A stretch of DNA of 64,000 nucleotides from CAYMAZ01 sp964526285. Lineage in GTDB: Bacteria; Bacteroidota; Bacteroidia; Bacteroidales; DTU049. Shown here one piece after another: positions 6,692-16,552 of this stretch. Within the stretch, counting starts at the first letter, position 1, and every line of letters starts with the position of its first letter. A program made the position numbers and the translations under genes. Location: the NCBI GenBank assembly GCA_964526285.1, contig CAZGIW010000003.1, positions 1-64,000 of the forward strand, read 5' to 3'. The notes under the pieces are model-generated. The model had not been told where the DNA came from, did no database searches, and saw nothing but the letters and a program-made list of their open reading frames with translations.

Positions 6692-9379
6692 TTATTGAAT
6701 AATAATCCTATGATTTACTATTCTGTTTTTCTTTCTAACAGACATCAAATACACTCCTGCTTCCAGATAAGAAAAGTTCATGCTATTTATTCCTGCTCCA
6801 TGAAGCCCCTCATATACCTGAGATCCAATACTGTTAAATAATACAATTGTTGCAGATTCATCAGTTTCAATGGTAAATATTCCATTGTTTGGATTTGGAT
6901 AAATCAACACATTTCCATTATCAAAACTCTCTACAAAAAGAGTATTCACATTATAGCAATCAGAAGTATCCACACAGGTGTTTTGAGTTACAATAACAGC
7001 ATAGTTCCCATTGATAGTTGCAACAAACACACTGTCTGTTTCTCCTGATATGTGAGCAAAGGAATTGTCACAATCAACCCATTGATATGTTGCATTTTCG
7101 GCTATTGCAGAAAGAATATGGCCGTTTTGAACAACATCAAACTCCGGACTTACAATAATTGTTGCACTAAAATCATCAACATTTGAAATACAGCCATTAT
7201 CATCTTCAATTGAGATAACTACAATTTCATACTGGCCTGCGTCAAGCAACTGACTGAAGAGCACCTGCCCTGCAGCGGTCACAGAAACATCGGTTCCTGA
7301 AAGAGGATGTCCGGGATTATTATTCACAGTCCACGAAACAGTAAATGGATAGTCTCCTGAAGTTGCATTTTCAAAAGTAAAAACAACCAAATCATCAACA
7401 CACATGTATTCATTTACTAGAGGAAACGTAGAAATTGAGTTGAGAGAAAGTTCGATTTCAGGAGCACCAAAGGGGGATTCATATGCTCCGATATCAAGAC
7501 CACAACCAAGAATTCTTGAATTTCCATCAATGTCTGTGATAATAGATGGCGGCAAACAAGTAATTTCACCATAGTCAATACATGGAGAAAACTCTTCCAG
7601 CTTCCAGGAGGCTGTGTCCCAACCTGGCACATTAATTCCGTATGTAGTTGTTGGGTTTTCAAATTTTGGTCCAGTTGCATTGTCTGTGTTCAACTGAAAA
7701 TTTCCTGCTCCTGGAGGAGGTGTAAATGAAAAGGCAGAATAAAGCACAGTTGCATTTGTATTTATTGTAGTTGAGTTTGAATTATTTCCCCATACAATAC
7801 AATTGCTGACAACATGACTGTTTGAATTTCCAAGATACAATCCATGTCCGTTGTTCACTATTGTAGAATTAATAATTGCGTTTAATTGATTATTTGCATT
7901 CGTACTATGTCCCCATCCATAACTTTGATTATTGTAAACAAGGCAATTTACTGTTCTTGATCTGGTACAATTTCCATAACCATATATTCCTGAACTTTCA
8001 TTGTTTACAACAACACAACTTTCCACTGTAGAATATTGTGCATCAATTGCAATGGCTCCACCTGCACGATTACTGTGAATAATACTGTTCTTAATTAACA
8101 AGTCATTGTAATCTGTTGCATGTTCAACATAATCAGCAATAAACACCCCTGCTCCATTTTGAGCTGAAGTAAGAAAGCCATTATCTGTGATTTCACAGTT
8201 ATTTACTGTTGCATAAGTATACATGTAGACCCCTCCTCCGCATGAAGCTGATGAGTTTCCATCATAAGGGTGTGGATTATTAACAATGTTATTTGATGAA
8301 ACAACAGAGTTATTCATTTCAGTATAAACCAGATAAACACCTCCTCCATTATTTGTTTTATTGCTTTGTGAAGACGGGGTCCCCGGATAATTGTCATTTG
8401 CTCTTCCAAGATTGTTATGAATAACACTATTATTAATGACACAAATATTTGTGTCTGAACCCGCAGAAACTATTCCTGCTCCATCTGTTCTCCAGTAATC
8501 AAAAGTTACAAACAGGGGAGGATCAAGAAGTCCGTTGTAAAAATTCACCCCAACAGCTTCATTATCCTGAACGAGGCAATTGTCAATTTTCGCTCCGTTA
8601 AACATGGCTATGCCTGCACCACCATACTTAGCTTTATTATTTTCAACTATACAGTTGTGTAATTCACCGTTTCCAACAAGAGCCACACCTCCGCCCGCAC
8701 AATGAACATAATTCTTTTTAGAATTATCTGTGTTTTCAAATCGAATGTTCATGTTGGCAAAACCACCGGTAATAGTAAATCCATCCATAATTGCAATTTC
8801 AATCAAAGGGTTGGGTATTTGCACCTGAATACCACTGTAATCAAACGGACCAAATCCGTTTGAACCAAACCATACAACATGATAGCTGGGAGTTTGACTT
8901 CCATCAAGTATTGTTACATTTGCAAAATCCCACAAATTTCCTGAAGCAGTCAATTGACGACCACCTGAAACACCAATTTGAGTTGTGCTTTCGGTTCCAG
9001 CAAACCCTCCATAAACATTTATGCCAGCATACATTATGAATGATTTGAAGGCGTCTGCTGTTTGTTGTCCATTGGCATCACTCAGACATTCAGTTGGGTA
9101 ATAAGTGCCAGCGGCAACCCAAACCTCTGCATTTCCAGTTGTAGAGTGTGCTTCATTAATCCCATGCTGAACTGTGGCAAAAGCTGAAGCCCAACTTAAT
9201 CCATCATTGCTGTCACTTCCATCTGTTTTTACATAATAAACGGTGGTTGTTTTTTCATTTCCACCTGCAATTTCTTTGGTTATTTCAAACGCATAACCAT
9301 TTGCCATTTGTGTTGTGATTATTACAAGCCAAATAAAGCCTTTTAACAACAACCCTTTTAAACATAGATTTTTTTTCAT
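6692..9379 (-). CDS. Large secreted beta-helix protein (choice-of-anchor Q type) with T9SS sorting domain
   Basis: The protein has 895 residues. The N-terminal signal peptide starts at the ATG at 9379; the longer ORF begins at a TTG. A DGSDSNDGLSWASAFATVQ segment opens a right-handed parallel beta-helix (~residues 55-600) with many Asn-rich coils of the type VENNKAKYGGAGIAM. It closes with the typical DIDGNSRILGCGLDIGAYES end of choice-of-anchor Q proteins. Two Ig/PKD-like beta domains follow. The last ~75 residues (YPNPNNGIFTIE ... GVYLMSVRKKN) form a T9SS type A sorting domain. It is presumably secreted or cell-surface attached. The ligand or substrate is unknown, and no catalytic lyase residues can be assigned. 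Confidence 0.85.
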   Translation of the reverse strand: MKKNLCLKGLLLKGFIWLVIITTQMANGYAFEITKEIAGGNEKTTTVYYVKTDGSDSNDGLSWASAFATVQHGINEAHSTTGNAEVWVAAGTYYPTECLSDANGQQTADAFKSFIMYAGINVYGGFAGTESTTQIGVSGGRQLTASGNLWDFANVTILDGSQTPSYHVVWFGSNGFGPFDYSGIQVQIPNPLIEIAIMDGFTITGGFANMNIRFENTDNSKKNYVHCAGGGVALVGNGELHNCIVENNKAKYGGAGIAMFNGAKIDNCLVQDNEAVGVNFYNGLLDPPLFVTFDYWRTDGAGIVSAGSDTNICVINNSVIHNNLGRANDNYPGTPSSQSNKTNNGGGVYLVYTEMNNSVVSSNNIVNNPHPYDGNSSASCGGGVYMYTYATVNNCEITDNGFLTSAQNGAGVFIADYVEHATDYNDLLIKNSIIHSNRAGGAIAIDAQYSTVESCVVVNNESSGIYGYGNCTRSRTVNCLVYNNQSYGWGHSTNANNQLNAIINSTIVNNGHGLYLGNSNSHVVSNCIVWGNNSNSTTINTNATVLYSAFSFTPPPGAGNFQLNTDNATGPKFENPTTTYGINVPGWDTASWKLEEFSPCIDYGEITCLPPSIITDIDGNSRILGCGLDIGAYESPFGAPEIELSLNSISTFPLVNEYMCVDDLVVFTFENATSGDYPFTVSWTVNNNPGHPLSGTDVSVTAAGQVLFSQLLDAGQYEIVVISIEDDNGCISNVDDFSATIIVSPEFDVVQNGHILSAIAENATYQWVDCDNSFAHISGETDSVFVATINGNYAVIVTQNTCVDTSDCYNVNTLFVESFDNGNVLIYPNPNNGIFTIETDESATIVLFNSIGSQVYEGLHGAGINSMNFSYLEAGVYLMSVRKKNRIVNHRIIIQ

Positions 9380-9465
9380 ATATTTTAATTTAAAGTTAAT
9401 ATTCCTGGTCAAATTGTTCAAACAATAAGCTCACTAATTAATTACGCTTTTTATACAACAAAATG

Positions 9466-9473
9466 CAAATATA
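9466..9473 (-). promoter_or_regulatory. -7 promoter element for the beta-helix gene
   Basis: The minus strand reads TATATTTG, 87 bp before the ATG at 9379, giving a moderately long AT-rich 5' leader. Confidence 0.5.
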
Positions 9474-9556
9474 TATCATATTTAATTATAATAGCTATTT
9501 TTTTTAACAACTTTTTTACAATTAATTCTTTTTTGTGTGTTTTCACAAAAAAAGTT

Positions 9557-9564
9557 TAATTTTG
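9557..9564 (+). promoter_or_regulatory. -7 promoter element for tRNA-Leu
   Basis: TAATTTTG ends 21 bp before the first base of the tRNA at 9586. Confidence 0.55.
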
Positions 9565-9585
9565 CAAACTGCGTTTGTATTCAAT

Positions 9586-9669
9586 GCCCGGGTGGCGGAA
9601 TTGGTAGACGCGTTGGTCTCAAAAACCAATGAGGGTGACCTCGTGCCGGTTCGATCCCGGCCCCGGGTA
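9586..9669 (+). tRNA. tRNA-Leu (anticodon CAA)
   Basis: This is an 84-nt class II tRNA. The acceptor stem is GCCCGGG paired with CCCGGGT (one G-U), with discriminator A. The D arm contains GGTAGACGC. The anticodon stem TTGGT/ACCAA encloses loop CTCAAAA, giving anticodon CAA for codon TTG. A long variable arm and a T arm with GGTTCGATCC follow. The 3' CCA is not encoded. Confidence 0.95.
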
Positions 9670-9718
9670 CAAAACATGGCTCCCCTTCATCCTTTGGATT
9701 TCGGGGAATGAAAAATGA

Positions 9719-9757
9719 GAATGAGAACATTTGAATGATGTTTCTCATTCTTTTTTA
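9719..9757 (+). terminator. Terminator after tRNA-Leu
   Basis: The stem GAATGAGA-ACAT / ATGTTTCTCATTC, with one bulge, is followed by TTTTTT. It lies 50 bp past the tRNA. Confidence 0.65.
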
Positions 9758-9820
9758 CTTCATTCTGATACTCATTCTATAAAAAACCCATTCTGAAATT
9801 TAATTTTCAAAAATTCAAAG

Positions 9821-9828
9821 TATCTTTG
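9821..9828 (+). promoter_or_regulatory. -7 promoter element for pssA
   Basis: TATCTTTG ends 22 bp before the ATG at 9851. Confidence 0.6.
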
Positions 9829-9850
9829 AAGCCCCAATAGATTATTCACA

Positions 9851-10573
9851 ATGAAAACGATTAAAAATTTCATTCCTAACATTCTTACTCTTTTGAATCT
9901 CTCATTCGGTGTGACAGGTATTTTATTCTGGCAGCATGATATTCTTCTTTCTGCAACATGCATATTTGCAGCCATGGTTTTTGATTTTCTGGATGGTTTT
10001 GTAGCCCGCATGATTAACGCCACATCTGAAATTGGCAAACAACTTGACTCACTGGCAGATGTTGTCTCTTTTGGGGTGTTGCCTGCCTGTATATTATTTG
10101 GAGTACTTCATCCTGATTTTTTGTGGATAACGAAAAATGACATCCCTTATACCAGTTTTTTGCTTCTCGCAATTCCAGTTTGTTCAGCATTGCGTCTGGC
10201 CAAGTTTAATCTGGACGAATCCCAGTCATACGGCTTTAAAGGACTCCCCACTCCTGCCAATGCTTTCTGGATTGCTGCTGTCCCTTTTATTGTTATACAG
10301 GCTCCTGAAAACAGTATGGCGTTTCAGCTTTTTTCGGGTCAAATTTCTATTGTCATTTTTGCTCTTGTGAGCTCTTCCCTTCTGCTTATTCCTGTTCCAC
10401 TCATGGCGTTGAAGTTTAAAAATTTCCAAATTCAATCCAATCTTTTCCGTTATATATTTATACTCCTTGCAGTTCTTTTGTTTGTGGTTTTCAAGTGGAC
10501 TGGTATTCCTATGATAATTGTATCATACATCATTTTATCCCTGATATCAAAATATCTGGTGAAAACCACATAA
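9851..10573 (+). CDS. pssA: CDP-diacylglycerol-serine O-phosphatidyltransferase
   Basis: This inner-membrane enzyme of 240 residues joins CDP-diacylglycerol and L-serine to give phosphatidylserine, the precursor of phosphatidylethanolamine. The complete CDP-alcohol phosphatidyltransferase signature is present: D45-x2-D48-G49-x2-A-R53-x8-G62-x3-D66-x3-D70. The N-terminus FIPNILTLLNLSFGVTGI is typical of PssA rather than PgsA. Six to eight hydrophobic helices span the rest. The usual partner, phosphatidylserine decarboxylase, is not in the window. The gene is followed convergently by lnt with only 12 bp between. Confidence 0.9.
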   Translation: MKTIKNFIPNILTLLNLSFGVTGILFWQHDILLSATCIFAAMVFDFLDGFVARMINATSEIGKQLDSLADVVSFGVLPACILFGVLHPDFLWITKNDIPYTSFLLLAIPVCSALRLAKFNLDESQSYGFKGLPTPANAFWIAAVPFIVIQAPENSMAFQLFSGQISIVIFALVSSSLLLIPVPLMALKFKNFQIQSNLFRYIFILLAVLLFVVFKWTGIPMIIVSYIILSLISKYLVKTT

Positions 10574-10585
10574 AGTATTGAGTGA

Positions 10586-12253
10586 TTATTCTATACCAGC
10601 AGCTTCTCTTTTTAAACTTTTTCTTCTGAAAATCAATTTTACAATAACAATAAAAACAACAGCAATGGATGCAAAGCCAGAAAGGCGTCCCAGATAATCT
10701 CCGTATTTTACATACACCGTAAGTTTGTCGTTGGCATTGATTATATTTCTGATGACATGCTTTTCATCATAGGGAACTTCCTGAATCACATCTCCTCTTT
10801 GATTAATAAACCCTGAAATTCCTGTGTTGGCTGATCGGGCAATACTTCGGCGTGTTTCAATTGCCCTTAGAGATGCATAGGCAAAATGTTGCCGGTATCC
10901 TGGTGTTTCTCCCCACCAACCATCATTTGTCACAATAAAAATCAGTTGTGCTCCTTTTCTGATATACCCTGTAACATATTCTCCGAATATGGACTCATAG
11001 CAAATAACAGGTGCAACGGGTACTTTTCCATTAATAAAATTCATCGGTTCAGGGCTTGTTGCCTGACTTCCTGTAGTTCCTCCCAAATCTATTGCATATT
11101 TTTCGAGAAATCTGAACAAATGAGGATAGGGCATACGTTCAACACCAGGAACAAGCTTTGATTTGTGATAAAGTCCGATTATTCCCGATGAATCTACCTC
11201 AACGGCACTATTAAACGAATCCCACCAATACTCCACATCATATACTGGATTTTTGAAAAATCTTGCTGTTGCCGTTTTTTTTGTGTCATATATATCGTTC
11301 ATATTTGCGCCAGAAACAACACGTAAATTTGGATATTGGCTTGTAATTCTGTGTTTTATGCGGTCAATATCATAACTATAATCCATTTCACTGATGGTGA
11401 TTGTTCCGGGGATAGAGGTTTCTGGCCATACAATAAAGTCAGTATTGTTGTCTGTCATTTCAAGAGACTGACCAATAAGCAGGTCCTCAAGAATAAGTTC
11501 CCAGTTACGTGCATCAAATTTTTCTCCGTATGGATCAACATTCGGTTGAACAACAACAATATCAACAGGTGCATTTTTTTCATTATATGAATAATACATT
11601 ATCCATGACAAAATGAGCGGAACAATCAATACGAGCAAGGGCAAAACACTAAACTTACGGATTTTTATCATATTCTCCTTATCTATTACCATTTGCAATA
11701 GTCTATACCACAACACATTCATTGTGAGTATCCAGATTGTACCTCCCAAAACTCCAGTATATTCATACCATTGTATTGATTTCACCACTGAAGCAAAACC
11801 ATTACCCAGCTGGAGCCAGGGCCATGATAGTTCCCAGTTCAGATGCAAATATTCAAAGGTGACCCAATAGATTATCAACACAAAAAAACCTGTTTCATAT
11901 GGTTTTACGTGATTTCGGGTAAGTATTTTTCTGCAATAATGATAAAACTGAAATACCAGCGCCATAAACAAAGCATTGAACATCACTGCCATCGCTGCAC
12001 CAAAGAAGGTTGAATTATATATCCACCAGGTTGTTAATACATTCCAAACAAAAAATCCGGGATAGGAATAGAAAAAAACTGCAAACCGGTTATATTTAGT
12101 TCTGAATCGAAAAACCTGATCCTCAACAATCAGAAATGGAATCATTGCAAAAAACAACAAAACGGCCATTCCGTTTTGCGGCCATGCTGCACTCATTAAT
12201 AGTCCTCCTGCTATAGAAAACAACAACACCTGATACTTTTTCAACATTTTCAT
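10586..12253 (-). CDS. lnt: Apolipoprotein N-acyltransferase
   Basis: This inner-membrane enzyme of 555 residues adds the third acyl chain to the N-terminal Cys of lipoproteins. The N-terminal ~230 residues hold about six to seven membrane helices. A periplasmic nitrilase-like domain follows, with the catalytic triad elements visible: Glu278 in VWPETSIPG, Lys in HKSKLVPGVE, and Cys418 in VICYESIFGE. NDGWWGETPGYRQH and ARSANTGISG are also characteristic. A last hydrophobic helix sits near the C-terminus. The length is slightly above the ~510 of E. coli Lnt. It fits the many lipoproteins encoded nearby. Confidence 0.93.
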   Translation of the reverse strand: MKMLKKYQVLLFSIAGGLLMSAAWPQNGMAVLLFFAMIPFLIVEDQVFRFRTKYNRFAVFFYSYPGFFVWNVLTTWWIYNSTFFGAAMAVMFNALFMALVFQFYHYCRKILTRNHVKPYETGFFVLIIYWVTFEYLHLNWELSWPWLQLGNGFASVVKSIQWYEYTGVLGGTIWILTMNVLWYRLLQMVIDKENMIKIRKFSVLPLLVLIVPLILSWIMYYSYNEKNAPVDIVVVQPNVDPYGEKFDARNWELILEDLLIGQSLEMTDNNTDFIVWPETSIPGTITISEMDYSYDIDRIKHRITSQYPNLRVVSGANMNDIYDTKKTATARFFKNPVYDVEYWWDSFNSAVEVDSSGIIGLYHKSKLVPGVERMPYPHLFRFLEKYAIDLGGTTGSQATSPEPMNFINGKVPVAPVICYESIFGEYVTGYIRKGAQLIFIVTNDGWWGETPGYRQHFAYASLRAIETRRSIARSANTGISGFINQRGDVIQEVPYDEKHVIRNIINANDKLTVYVKYGDYLGRLSGFASIAVVFIVIVKLIFRRKSLKREAAGIE

Positions 12254-12412
12254 GATATGGGTTCATTTTGATGCGAAATTATTAAAACTTCGCCAACCAA
12301 ACATGTTTTTTACTTTATGTATGTTCAGTTTTTTTATTAAACAGTTACAGTTTAGTAGAAAAGAGGTGTTTTTTTGGACATTATCAACCATTGCCAATAA
12401 TTATGATTTCTG

Positions 12413-12420
12413 TATCTTTG
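12413..12420 (+). promoter_or_regulatory. -7 promoter element for mutS2
   Basis: TATCTTTG ends 16 bp before the ATG at 12437. A TTG at about 12391 could serve as the -33 element. Confidence 0.6.
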
Positions 12421-12436
12421 CAAAAAGAAAAATCTG

Positions 12437-14881
12437 ATGAAAAACAAGGAGGAGGTAGCATTTTTTCCTGAACAATTTCTTTTACTTTCTGATCTTGAAA
12501 CTGTGTTTCACACCATAGCTTCTTATTGCCGTTCATCAGCAGGAAAAGAAGACTGTATAAACATTCAGGTTTACTCAGACATCAATTCTATTTCCCAAAT
12601 TCAGACTCCTGTTAAAGAATCTCTAAATATTTTGCTTTCCGGCAAAGCGTTTCCTGACACTGAATTTTCTGACAACAGAGAATCATTATCTTTGTTGAAA
12701 ACCCCAGGGTGGGTGGCTGAACTGACTGACATTTTTGAGCTTGGCAAAGTTTTGAAAACAATGCAAAAATTAGTTCTTTTTGCCCAAGAACACCCAAACA
12801 GTAGTGTACTTCAACAAATTATTTTTGAAACAGTTTTTCATCAACACCTTATTCAAACATTGTTCTCTGTAATTGATGATACCGGAATCATTCGTGATGA
12901 TGCCTCAGACGAATTGTTCCGTCTGAAGAAGGAGTATCTGCGTTTTTCCAGAGACATTGAAAAGCGCCTGAACAGTATTTTTAAAGAATTGAAACTATCC
13001 GGCCTTGTTGTTGAAGATTCAAAAATGACAATTCGAAACGGAAGAAATGTAATTCCTGTTCCTGCTAATTTTAAGTATAAAATTAAAGGAATAATTCATG
13101 ATGAATCAGCGACAGGACAAACAGCATATGTTGAGCCTATGGAGATTGTAGAAATGGGAAACAAGATGCGTGAAAATCTGTCAGCTCAGCAAAGGGAAGT
13201 CCGCAGAATTCTTGCTGAAATTTCTGATATCTTGCGTTTTCATATTGATGACATTCTTAATTACTATGAAATTCTTAAGAAAATTGATGTTTGTTTTGCC
13301 AAAGCACGATTTGGCGCTGCCATAAATGGAATTATCCCTAATCCTGAGCCTTTTCCTCTTATTGACTGGAAAAATGCACGAAACATTGTTTTACATTCTC
13401 ACCTGCAAAAACAAGGAAAAACGCTTGTCCCTCTTGAAATTTCAATGGGACAACAAAACAGACTCATTGTCCTTTCGGGCGCAAATGCAGGAGGAAAATC
13501 TCTTGTAATAAAAACAGTTGCACTTATTCAGGCGATGATACAATGCGGACTTCCTGTTCCTGTTGACGAAAATTCAAAAACCGGAGTGTTTTCTTTATTG
13601 TTTCTTGATATTGGGGATGGCCAGTCCATTGAGTCGGATTTGAGCACATACTCCTCCCATCTTGAAACCATGAAAGTGTTTCTGAACAAAGTTGATGACA
13701 AAAGTTTGTATCTGATTGATGAAATCGGATCGGGAACAGATCCTGTGCTTGGAGGTTCTCTGGCACAGGCAATACTTATGAAATTACATAGTGAAGGTGC
13801 TTTCGGAATTGTGACAACACATCTTGATGTGCTGAAAAAAATGGCTGATGAAATGCCCGAAGCTTCCAATGCCGCAATGATATTTAATACCGAAAAACTT
13901 CAACCAACCTATACGTTAAGACCCGGAATTCCCGGAAATTCATTCACCTTTGAAATCGCTGCCAGAACAGGAATTCCAGGCAAGATTATTGAACAGGCAC
14001 AACACTTTGCAGGCGATGAACGAATTACTTTTGAACAAAAAATATCAGATGTGGAGCAAAAAGCAATTGAACTGCAGGAAATTATTACAAAGCACAAAAT
14101 TGCTGAAGAATTTCTTGATGAAACCATAAAAAAATACTCTGCACTTATTGAAAAGATTGAAAATCAACAAAGAGAAATAATTGAAAAATCAAAACAAGAA
14201 GCGCTTGATTTATTGAATAATGCTAATTCCACAATTGAAAACACAATTCGAGTTATTAAAGAATCAGCTGCAGACAAAGAAATTACAAAAACAGCAAGAA
14301 AGGAAATTGAAGCCACAAAACAAGAGATTCAACAACACACTCCTTCAAAAAAAATCTCTGAAAAACTAAAAAACCCCATTCCTGTTTCAAAAACCGAGAA
14401 GAGTGATAAAATAATTTCTGTTGAATTGAAACAGGGCACCCCAATTATTCATAAACACAACCAAAGCGAGGGTGTCATACTGGAAGTATTAAGCAGCAAT
14501 AAACTTAAAGTAGCATTCAATAATGTCAGTGTAATTATGAACACCTCTGATGTGATTCCTGTCAAAGAGAAAACATCTGCTGCTTCAAAAGTAAATATCC
14601 GATTAGAGGGAGAGCTGAATAAGAAAACAGGAAATTTTGCAAGACAAATTGACATGAGAGGCTTCAAGGCCGAAGAAGTGATGGCAGTTCTTGAAAAACA
14701 TATTGACGATGGGTTGCTTATTGGTGTTTATGATTTTTCCATACTTCACGGAAAAGGAAACGGTGTTTTGAGAAACGTGGTAAGACAACTTCTTTCAAAA
14801 CACCCTAACGTGGAGTCATTTGAAAGTGAGCACATTGAAAGAGGAGGAGATGGTATTACCCTTGTAAAACTAATAAAATAA
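12437..14881 (+). CDS. mutS2: Endonuclease MutS2 (MutS core ATPase with Smr domain)
   Basis: The protein has 814 residues, close to the usual ~780-800. After a helical core (DESATGQTAYVEPMEIVEM is typical) comes the ABC-type ATPase with Walker A SGANAGGKSLVIKT (~residues 347-360), the DLSTYSSHL signature loop, Walker B LIDEIGSGTDP and the TTHLD switch. A long charged coiled coil (~560-680) leads to a C-terminal Smr nuclease domain, whose markers are IDMRGFKAEEV and LHGKGNGVLR. MutS2 lacks the mismatch-binding domain of MutS. It has been linked to suppression of recombination and to ribosome-collision rescue. Confidence 0.95.
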   Translation: MKNKEEVAFFPEQFLLLSDLETVFHTIASYCRSSAGKEDCINIQVYSDINSISQIQTPVKESLNILLSGKAFPDTEFSDNRESLSLLKTPGWVAELTDIFELGKVLKTMQKLVLFAQEHPNSSVLQQIIFETVFHQHLIQTLFSVIDDTGIIRDDASDELFRLKKEYLRFSRDIEKRLNSIFKELKLSGLVVEDSKMTIRNGRNVIPVPANFKYKIKGIIHDESATGQTAYVEPMEIVEMGNKMRENLSAQQREVRRILAEISDILRFHIDDILNYYEILKKIDVCFAKARFGAAINGIIPNPEPFPLIDWKNARNIVLHSHLQKQGKTLVPLEISMGQQNRLIVLSGANAGGKSLVIKTVALIQAMIQCGLPVPVDENSKTGVFSLLFLDIGDGQSIESDLSTYSSHLETMKVFLNKVDDKSLYLIDEIGSGTDPVLGGSLAQAILMKLHSEGAFGIVTTHLDVLKKMADEMPEASNAAMIFNTEKLQPTYTLRPGIPGNSFTFEIAARTGIPGKIIEQAQHFAGDERITFEQKISDVEQKAIELQEIITKHKIAEEFLDETIKKYSALIEKIENQQREIIEKSKQEALDLLNNANSTIENTIRVIKESAADKEITKTARKEIEATKQEIQQHTPSKKISEKLKNPIPVSKTEKSDKIISVELKQGTPIIHKHNQSEGVILEVLSSNKLKVAFNNVSVIMNTSDVIPVKEKTSAASKVNIRLEGELNKKTGNFARQIDMRGFKAEEVMAVLEKHIDDGLLIGVYDFSILHGKGNGVLRNVVRQLLSKHPNVESFESEHIERGGDGITLVKLIK

Positions 14882-14906
14882 GAAACTTAAGAATTCAACA
14901 GATATT

Positions 14907-16457
14907 ATGAAAATCCACATTCAAACAACCTTCTTGATTCTGTTGATTTGCTTTTCAAATGCAACAGCAACCAATTATTATATTTCTCCCTCCGGATCAG
15001 ACAGCAATGATGGTCTTTCAGAATCAACACCTTTTAAAAGTATTCAGAAAGCGGCAGATATTGTTTTGCCGGGAGATACTGTATTAATTATGAACGGAAT
15101 ATTCACCAATGATGCACCCGAAGGGTCTGTTGCAACAATAACCAGATCAGGGAATAATCAAAATTATATTGTATTTAAAAATTATCCCGGACACAGTCCT
15201 GAACTAAAATTTAACGGTTGGTGGGGCATACTCATTGACGGGGCTTCATATATCGTTATTGAAGGTCTACGTATTGAAGGCAACAACGCAAACATATCTC
15301 TTGCCTATGCAGAATCAGAAGGCACAAACCTAAACAACCCACTTACAAGCGGAAGCGGTATTGGCATGCTTTTCAATCAGGCTGATTCATTGTTTCCAAC
15401 AAACATCTTCATTCGCAACAATACGATTTTCAATTGCGGGCAATATGCAATCTATTCTTTATATGCGGATTGGGTCACCATTGAAGGAAACGAGATTTTC
15501 AACAATTGTTTTTATTCTCCCCTGAATCCTTCGGCCATTACACAATATAGGCCAGTGAACTCCGATACAGACATCAGGCACAAAATGAAAATCACCGGTA
15601 ATAGAATATATAACAATCAAAACCTCATCCCCTTATGGAGCATGGGTGAATTTGTCGGGGGACATGCAGTTCACATCAACAACTCATTTGACGGCGGGTT
15701 GCCCATTTGTGTTTATACAGGGCGAAGCCTTGTTGCCAATAACATTATTTTTAATAACGGAGGTTCGGCTTTAAAAGTTGAAGCGTCATATTTTGTTCAT
15801 ATTTCACACAATACACTGGTTTCAAATTCAGCACATGAAAGTTTGACTCTTGCAGAAATCAGTATCACCTACTGCTACAACTCCACTGCATTAAACAATA
15901 TAATATTTGCTTCAGAATCATCTGGAGTTATTTATTCAGCAGTAAACACAGGGTGTTCTGGTAATGCAAATCTTTACAACTCCGCATGGACAAATGATTT
16001 GCCGGGTCCTGATGATGTCCTTACCAATGATCCGGGATTTACATTTCTTTCAATTGATCCGTTCAATGCAGATTTTTCCCTGCTTTCTTCAAGTCTGGCA
16101 ATTGATGCAGGCATAATAGATTCATTGGTTGTAAATGATTTTGCAGGAACCTCACGTCCAATTGGAACGTCAAGTGATATTGGAGCCTATGAGTTTGACC
16201 CGTTTCAATATACAGAAGAAATTTATCCTACAACCAATGAACCAGTGATTTTTCAGGAAGGAGACAACATTTCTGTAACATTTGACAAGCCCCTGGTTAT
16301 GGTTTCAGTTTTTGATTCCACAGGAAAACTGTGTTTTTTGTTTAAGGGCAGAGAACAACATATTAAAATACGTATTTATGATTTTCCCACAGGAATTTAT
16401 TTCTTTCATCTACATACTGAAACAGACAAATATGTAAGAAAGTTCTTTGTTCCTTAA
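14907..16457 (+). CDS. Secreted right-handed beta-helix protein with T9SS-like C-terminus
   Basis: The protein has 516 residues. A signal peptide (ending near SNATA) is followed by YYISPSGSDSNDGLSESTPF, a DUF1565-like start. A parallel beta-helix follows (~residues 50-420), with coils such as IFIRNNTIFNCGQYAIYSLY. It ends in the same DIGAYEF motif as the large beta-helix gene at 6692-9379. The final ~70 residues (VSVFDSTGKLCFLF ... FPTGIYFFHLHTETDKYVRKFFVP) look like a T9SS type A sorting domain. The fold is shared by polysaccharide lyases and surface binders, and no catalytic set is obvious. It starts 25 bp after mutS2 without a clear promoter of its own. Confidence 0.75.
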   Translation: MKIHIQTTFLILLICFSNATATNYYISPSGSDSNDGLSESTPFKSIQKAADIVLPGDTVLIMNGIFTNDAPEGSVATITRSGNNQNYIVFKNYPGHSPELKFNGWWGILIDGASYIVIEGLRIEGNNANISLAYAESEGTNLNNPLTSGSGIGMLFNQADSLFPTNIFIRNNTIFNCGQYAIYSLYADWVTIEGNEIFNNCFYSPLNPSAITQYRPVNSDTDIRHKMKITGNRIYNNQNLIPLWSMGEFVGGHAVHINNSFDGGLPICVYTGRSLVANNIIFNNGGSALKVEASYFVHISHNTLVSNSAHESLTLAEISITYCYNSTALNNIIFASESSGVIYSAVNTGCSGNANLYNSAWTNDLPGPDDVLTNDPGFTFLSIDPFNADFSLLSSSLAIDAGIIDSLVVNDFAGTSRPIGTSSDIGAYEFDPFQYTEEIYPTTNEPVIFQEGDNISVTFDKPLVMVSVFDSTGKLCFLFKGREQHIKIRIYDFPTGIYFFHLHTETDKYVRKFFVP

Positions 16458-16497
16458 AAAAAAATACTGCAAATATTTAACTTGTATAAAAAATATG

Positions 16498-16505
16498 TAC
16501 TTTTG
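16498..16505 (+). promoter_or_regulatory. -7 promoter element for the lipocalin-like lipoprotein
   Basis: TACTTTTG ends 47 bp before the ATG at 16553. Confidence 0.55.
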
Positions 16506-16552
16506 TATCGAAATTAACAATAAAAATAATAACCCTATTTAAAACAGAAATT

